DNA of 6,943 nucleotides from Sphingobacterium sp. (lineage in GTDB: Bacteria > Bacteroidota > Bacteroidia > Sphingobacteriales > Sphingobacteriaceae): assembly GCA_030146225.1 (NCBI GenBank), contig JASLCA010000316.1, forward strand, positions 1 to 6,943, written 5' to 3'. Both the position numbers and the translations under genes were made by a program. Position 1 is the stretch's first letter, and the number at the start of each line of letters is the position of its first letter. The notes beneath the pieces were generated by a model. It did not search any database. It was not told the DNA's origin and saw only the letters and a list, made by a program, of their open reading frames with translations. Shown piece by piece: positions 4,109 to 6,943 of this stretch.

Positions 4109-6526
4109 ATGTCGACAAATAAACACAAAGAAACCGTATATATACCCTTAGCAGATGTAGACAGTGAGCACTGCGCATTAATTGTGGAAAAGGGCTTAGC
4201 ACAAGTGAAAGGCGTGGAAAATCCTAAGGTGGAAATAAACAACCGCAGGGCAGCGCTTACCATTGCCAGTAATGAAACTATTGGGGTGGCTGTGAAGGCC
4301 GTCAAAGATCTAGGTTATGGCGTGCCTACGGTCAAAAATAGCTTTCCAGTATTGGGCATGACTTGTGCATCCTGTGCTGGTTCTGCCGAAAGTATTGTAA
4401 CACATGCCCCTGGCGTGGTCAATGCATCGGTCAACTTTGCAACAGGCAATCTTACGGTAGAATACCTGCCCAATATGACAGATGCGCTGAGCCTACAGAA
4501 GGCCGTGCAGGAGGTGGGCTTTGATCTGCTTATAGTTGAAGAGCATAAGCAACAAGAGTCTTTGGAAGCTATTCATGAGGAGAAATTTAGAAAGTTAAAA
4601 TTTAAAACCATCTGGGCGGTTATCTTATCTATCCCGGTGGTTGCTATAGGCATGTTCTTTATGGATATTCCTTATGGCAATGAGATCATGTGGCTCTTCT
4701 CCACGCCGGTCGTTTTATGGCTAGGTAAGGACTTCTTTATAAATGCTTGGAAGCAGACAAAGCATCGCACCGCTAATATGGATACTCTAGTCGCATTGAG
4801 TACGGGTATAGCCTATCTCTTTAGTGTATTCAATATGCTATTTATGGACTTTTGGCATGCGCGCGGCTTGGAAGCACATGTTTATTTTGAAGCAGCCGCT
4901 GTAATTATCGCCTTTATTCTTTTAGGAAAATTATTGGAAGAAAAGGCTAAGGGAAATACCTCTACCGCCATTAAGAAGCTGATGGGCCTACAGCCTAAAA
5001 CAGTGATACTGATGCTTGCCGATGGGACTGAAAAGCAAATCCCTATAGAGGAAGTACAAGCTGGGGATACTATCCTTGTCAAGCCAGGTGAGAAAATAGC
5101 AGTAGACGGTATTGTTACGGCTGGAAGCTCTTATGTGGATGAAAGTATGCTTAGTGGAGAGCCTGTTCCGGTCTTAAAAACGGAAAATGAAAAGGTTTTT
5201 GCGGGTACTATCAATCAGAAGGGCGGCTTCCAATTCCAAGCCGTTAAGGTAGGCAAGGAAACTATGCTGGCGCAAATTATTAAGATGGTGCAGGATGCGC
5301 AGGGTAGTAAAGCTCCTGTGCAGAAGCTTGTCGACAAGATTGCAGGCATCTTTGTGCCTGTGGTGATCGTTATAGCGCTTGTTACCTTTGCGGTATGGTG
5401 TATCCTAGGTGGAGACAATGCGGTTGTTCAAGGCTTGTTGGCTGCCGTTACGGTCTTGGTGATTGCTTGTCCATGTGCATTGGGATTAGCTACTCCGACA
5501 GCCATTATGGTTGGGGTAGGCAAGGGAGCTGAAAGCGGAATTCTGATTAAGGATGCGGAAAGCTTAGAACTAGCGAAAAAGGTTACGGCTGTGGTACTGG
5601 ATAAAACGGGTACCATTACCGAAGGAAGACCTGAGGTGACAGCAGTACAGTGGTTGCATGCAGATGATAGCAGTAAGGGCATCTTATTAAGCATTGAAAA
5701 GCAGTCTGAGCATCCTTTAGCTGAAGCTGTTGTGAAATATTTGAAAGGCGCGGAAAGTAGTAATTTAAACCGCTTTGAGAGTATTACTGGCAAGGGGGCT
5801 AAAGCGGACTACCAAGGCGAAACCTACTTTGTGGGGAATATGAAGTTGATGCTTGAAAATAATATTAATATTTCCGAAAGCCTGCAAACACATGCGGTGC
5901 AATGGGGCAAGGAAGCAAAGACGGTTATTTGGTTTTCAAATAGTAGCGAAGCCCTGTCTGTGATTGCTATTGCGGATAAGATTAAGGCGACCTCGCAGCA
6001 GGCAATTAAGGAGATGCAAGCTATGGGTATTGACCTGTACATGCTTACAGGGGACAATGAGGCAACAGCAAAAGCTATTGCTAATCAGACAGGCATACAG
6101 CATTACAAGGCGGAGGTTATGCCACAAGACAAGGCCGACTTTGTTAAAGAGCTGCAAAGACAAGGCAAGGTTGTGGCTATGGTCGGGGATGGTATAAATG
6201 ATAGTACTGCGCTGGCTACGGCTGATGTGAGTATTGCGATGGGCAAAGGAAGTGATATTGCGATGGATGTAGCTAAGATGACGATTATTTCTTCTGATCT
6301 CACGAAGATACCGCAGGCTATTCAATTGTCTAAACAGACCGTTGCAACGATTAAACAGAATTTATTCTGGGCGTTTATTTACAACCTGATTGGGATTCCT
6401 TTAGCTGCTGGGGTACTCTATCCAATCAATGGATTCCTACTGGACCCGATGATTGCTGGAGCGGCCATGGCGCTGAGTAGTGTCAGTGTGGTCACAAATA
6501 GTTTACGCCTGAAGTGGAAAAAATAA
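4109..6526 (+). CDS. copA: Copper(I)-exporting P1B-type ATPase (CopA)
   Basis: This 805-residue heavy-metal ATPase pumps Cu(I) out of the cytosol using ATP. Two N-terminal HMA-like domains are seen: the first (about 9-72) has SEHC at 19-22 instead of CxxC, and the second (about 78-142) has intact GMTCASC (Cys86, Cys89). Membrane helices lie at about 168-183, 193-207, 226-246, 259-275, 411-431, 441-465, 752-770 and 778-797. The Cu(I) signature is complete: CPC (454-456) in helix 6, YN (758-759) in helix 7 and MALSS (787-791) in helix 8. Actuator SGEP is at 349-352, phosphorylation motif DKTGT at 498-502 (Asp498), nucleotide-binding SEHPLA at 533-538 and hinge GDGINDS at 693-699. The length is normal for CopA with two HMA domains. 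Start ATG 4109 precedes the first HMA and follows the shared promoter by 21 bp. The gene is separated from the downstream HMA gene by 172 bp with its own promoter, so the pair look co-regulated rather than one operon. Confidence 0.97.
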   Translation: MSTNKHKETVYIPLADVDSEHCALIVEKGLAQVKGVENPKVEINNRRAALTIASNETIGVAVKAVKDLGYGVPTVKNSFPVLGMTCASCAGSAESIVTHAPGVVNASVNFATGNLTVEYLPNMTDALSLQKAVQEVGFDLLIVEEHKQQESLEAIHEEKFRKLKFKTIWAVILSIPVVAIGMFFMDIPYGNEIMWLFSTPVVLWLGKDFFINAWKQTKHRTANMDTLVALSTGIAYLFSVFNMLFMDFWHARGLEAHVYFEAAAVIIAFILLGKLLEEKAKGNTSTAIKKLMGLQPKTVILMLADGTEKQIPIEEVQAGDTILVKPGEKIAVDGIVTAGSSYVDESMLSGEPVPVLKTENEKVFAGTINQKGGFQFQAVKVGKETMLAQIIKMVQDAQGSKAPVQKLVDKIAGIFVPVVIVIALVTFAVWCILGGDNAVVQGLLAAVTVLVIACPCALGLATPTAIMVGVGKGAESGILIKDAESLELAKKVTAVVLDKTGTITEGRPEVTAVQWLHADDSSKGILLSIEKQSEHPLAEAVVKYLKGAESSNLNRFESITGKGAKADYQGETYFVGNMKLMLENNINISESLQTHAVQWGKEAKTVIWFSNSSEALSVIAIADKIKATSQQAIKEMQAMGIDLYMLTGDNEATAKAIANQTGIQHYKAEVMPQDKADFVKELQRQGKVVAMVGDGINDSTALATADVSIAMGKGSDIAMDVAKMTIISSDLTKIPQAIQLSKQTVATIKQNLFWAFIYNLIGIPLAAGVLYPINGFLLDPMIAGAAMALSSVSVVTNSLRLKWKK

Positions 6527-6533
6527 GATAAGT

Positions 6534-6572
6534 TTAGCGGTTGGGTCTTTAGTGTCCTAGCTGCTAACCTTT
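6534..6572 (+). terminator. Weak stem-loop after copA
   Basis: TTAGCGG (6534-6540) pairs with CTGCTAA (6561-6567), seven pairs with one G-T, around a 20-nt loop and followed only by CCTTT. Readthrough into the HMA gene is quite possible. Confidence 0.3.
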
Positions 6573-6600
6573 AATTAAGCATACAATTGGAGTAGCACTG

Positions 6601-6666
6601 TAAATTTTACAAATTAATTCCAAAATAACGTAAGTCTTAAGAGGATGTAATTAGGCAAATTTGTAA
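6601..6666 (+). promoter_or_regulatory. Promoter region of the HMA gene, twin of the copA promoter
   Basis: This holds the second copy of the composite motif before copA: TTACAAAT (6607-6614) and ATTTGTAA (6659-6666), again exactly 52 bp apart, with the conserved block ending CGTAA at 6633. CAAATTTG (6656-6663) is the -7 candidate. The rest of the copA-HMA gap (6527-6600) contains only a weak stem-loop and a TTAATTAAGCA string (6571-6581), which also occurs at 4090-4100 but at a different offset from the motif. Confidence 0.65.
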
Positions 6667-6698
6667 GGGTTATTAATGATTTATAAATAAACAATAAG

Positions 6699-6917
6699 AT
6701 GGAAGATAAACAATTTCAATTCAAGACAAATATCAATTGCGGAGGCTGCGTTACAAAAGTAACTCCTTTTCTTAATCAGGCTGAAGGCGTTTGCCATTGG
6801 GAAGTAGATACGACCGGGAAAGATAAGGTGCTTACCTTAGTCTCTAAAGGTATCACGGAAGCGGAAGTAATTGCTACAATTGAAAAAGCTGGCTTTAAGA
6901 TTGAGCCGCTTGCGTAA
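6699..6917 (+). CDS. Heavy-metal-associated (HMA) domain protein, probable copper chaperone
   Basis: This is a stand-alone HMA (CopZ/Atx1-like) domain of 72 residues, the normal size. The metal site is NINCGGC, with Cys14 and Cys17 in the first loop; the usual GMxCxxC has become INCGGC, a variant common in Bacteroidota. The helix VTKVTPFLNQAEGV (18-31), strand HWEVDT (33-38) and closing helix EAEVIATIEKAGFKIE (54-69) complete the ferredoxin-like fold. There is no signal peptide, so it acts in the cytosol. By family analogy it binds Cu(I) and hands it to the intact HMA domain or the transport entry site of CopA encoded upstream. The shared promoter motif supports this pairing. ATG 6699 is the only sensible start and lacks a Shine-Dalgarno sequence. 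The 26 bp after the stop hold nothing recognisable. Confidence 0.9.
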   Translation: MEDKQFQFKTNINCGGCVTKVTPFLNQAEGVCHWEVDTTGKDKVLTLVSKGITEAEVIATIEKAGFKIEPLA

Positions 6918-6943
6918 TTTGTCTGTTCTATTAAAAGCCCTAA

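Noticed and set aside
5428..6325. Several antisense and alternate-frame ORFs inside copA
   Set aside because: The copA frame carries every catalytic motif through this region; the others are low-complexity shadows without ribosome binding context.
1..6943. CRISPR arrays, insertion sequences, integrases, rRNA
   Set aside because: No regularly spaced direct repeats, transposase or integrase motifs, or rRNA sequence were seen on either strand.

Overview
The window reads like a chromosomal stretch of a Bacteroidota bacterium, most likely a sphingobacterial relative (Pedobacter/Sphingobacterium type). Supporting signs: none of the genes has a good Shine-Dalgarno sequence; candidate -7 boxes resemble TAnnTTTG; the first intact gene is a lipoprotein with Cys followed by Lys-Asp; and the copper ATPase and HMA protein carry Bacteroidota-style wording (GDGINDS then ADVSIAMGKGSDIAMD, and NINCGGC). 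The genus is inferred, not proven. All recognisable genes lie on the + strand.

Layout. Positions 1-207 hold the C-terminal end of a peptidase S51 (cyanophycinase-like) gene whose frame is broken by a stop at 10-12. At 258-1385 is a lipoprotein with a PKD domain and a six-repeat YWTD-like beta-propeller, closed by a strong intrinsic terminator (1406-1437). At 1588-2358 is a secreted protein of unknown function that starts with TTG, followed after 53 bp by a small SnoaL/NTF2-like protein (2412-2795). A 382-bp stretch without a recognised gene (2796-3177) is packed with strong inverted repeats and a tRNA T-arm-like hairpin. It is best read as an undescribed structured RNA or a long leader of the next gene, an SPFH/slipin protein without a membrane anchor (3178-3909), which ends in another intrinsic terminator (3964-3996).

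The right-hand third is a small copper module: a CopA-type Cu(I) P1B ATPase (4109-6526) and a 72-residue HMA copper-binding protein (6699-6917). Each gene has its own upstream region. The two regions share a nearly identical 33-bp block and an inverted TTACAAAT/ATTTGTAA pair at exactly the same 52-bp spacing, so the two genes are probably co-regulated by one unidentified factor. The HMA protein would bind cytosolic copper and the ATPase would export it.

The two most interesting signals are the structured intergenic element at about 2902-3157 and the duplicated copper promoter architecture. Both are read directly from the sequence; their functions are inference.
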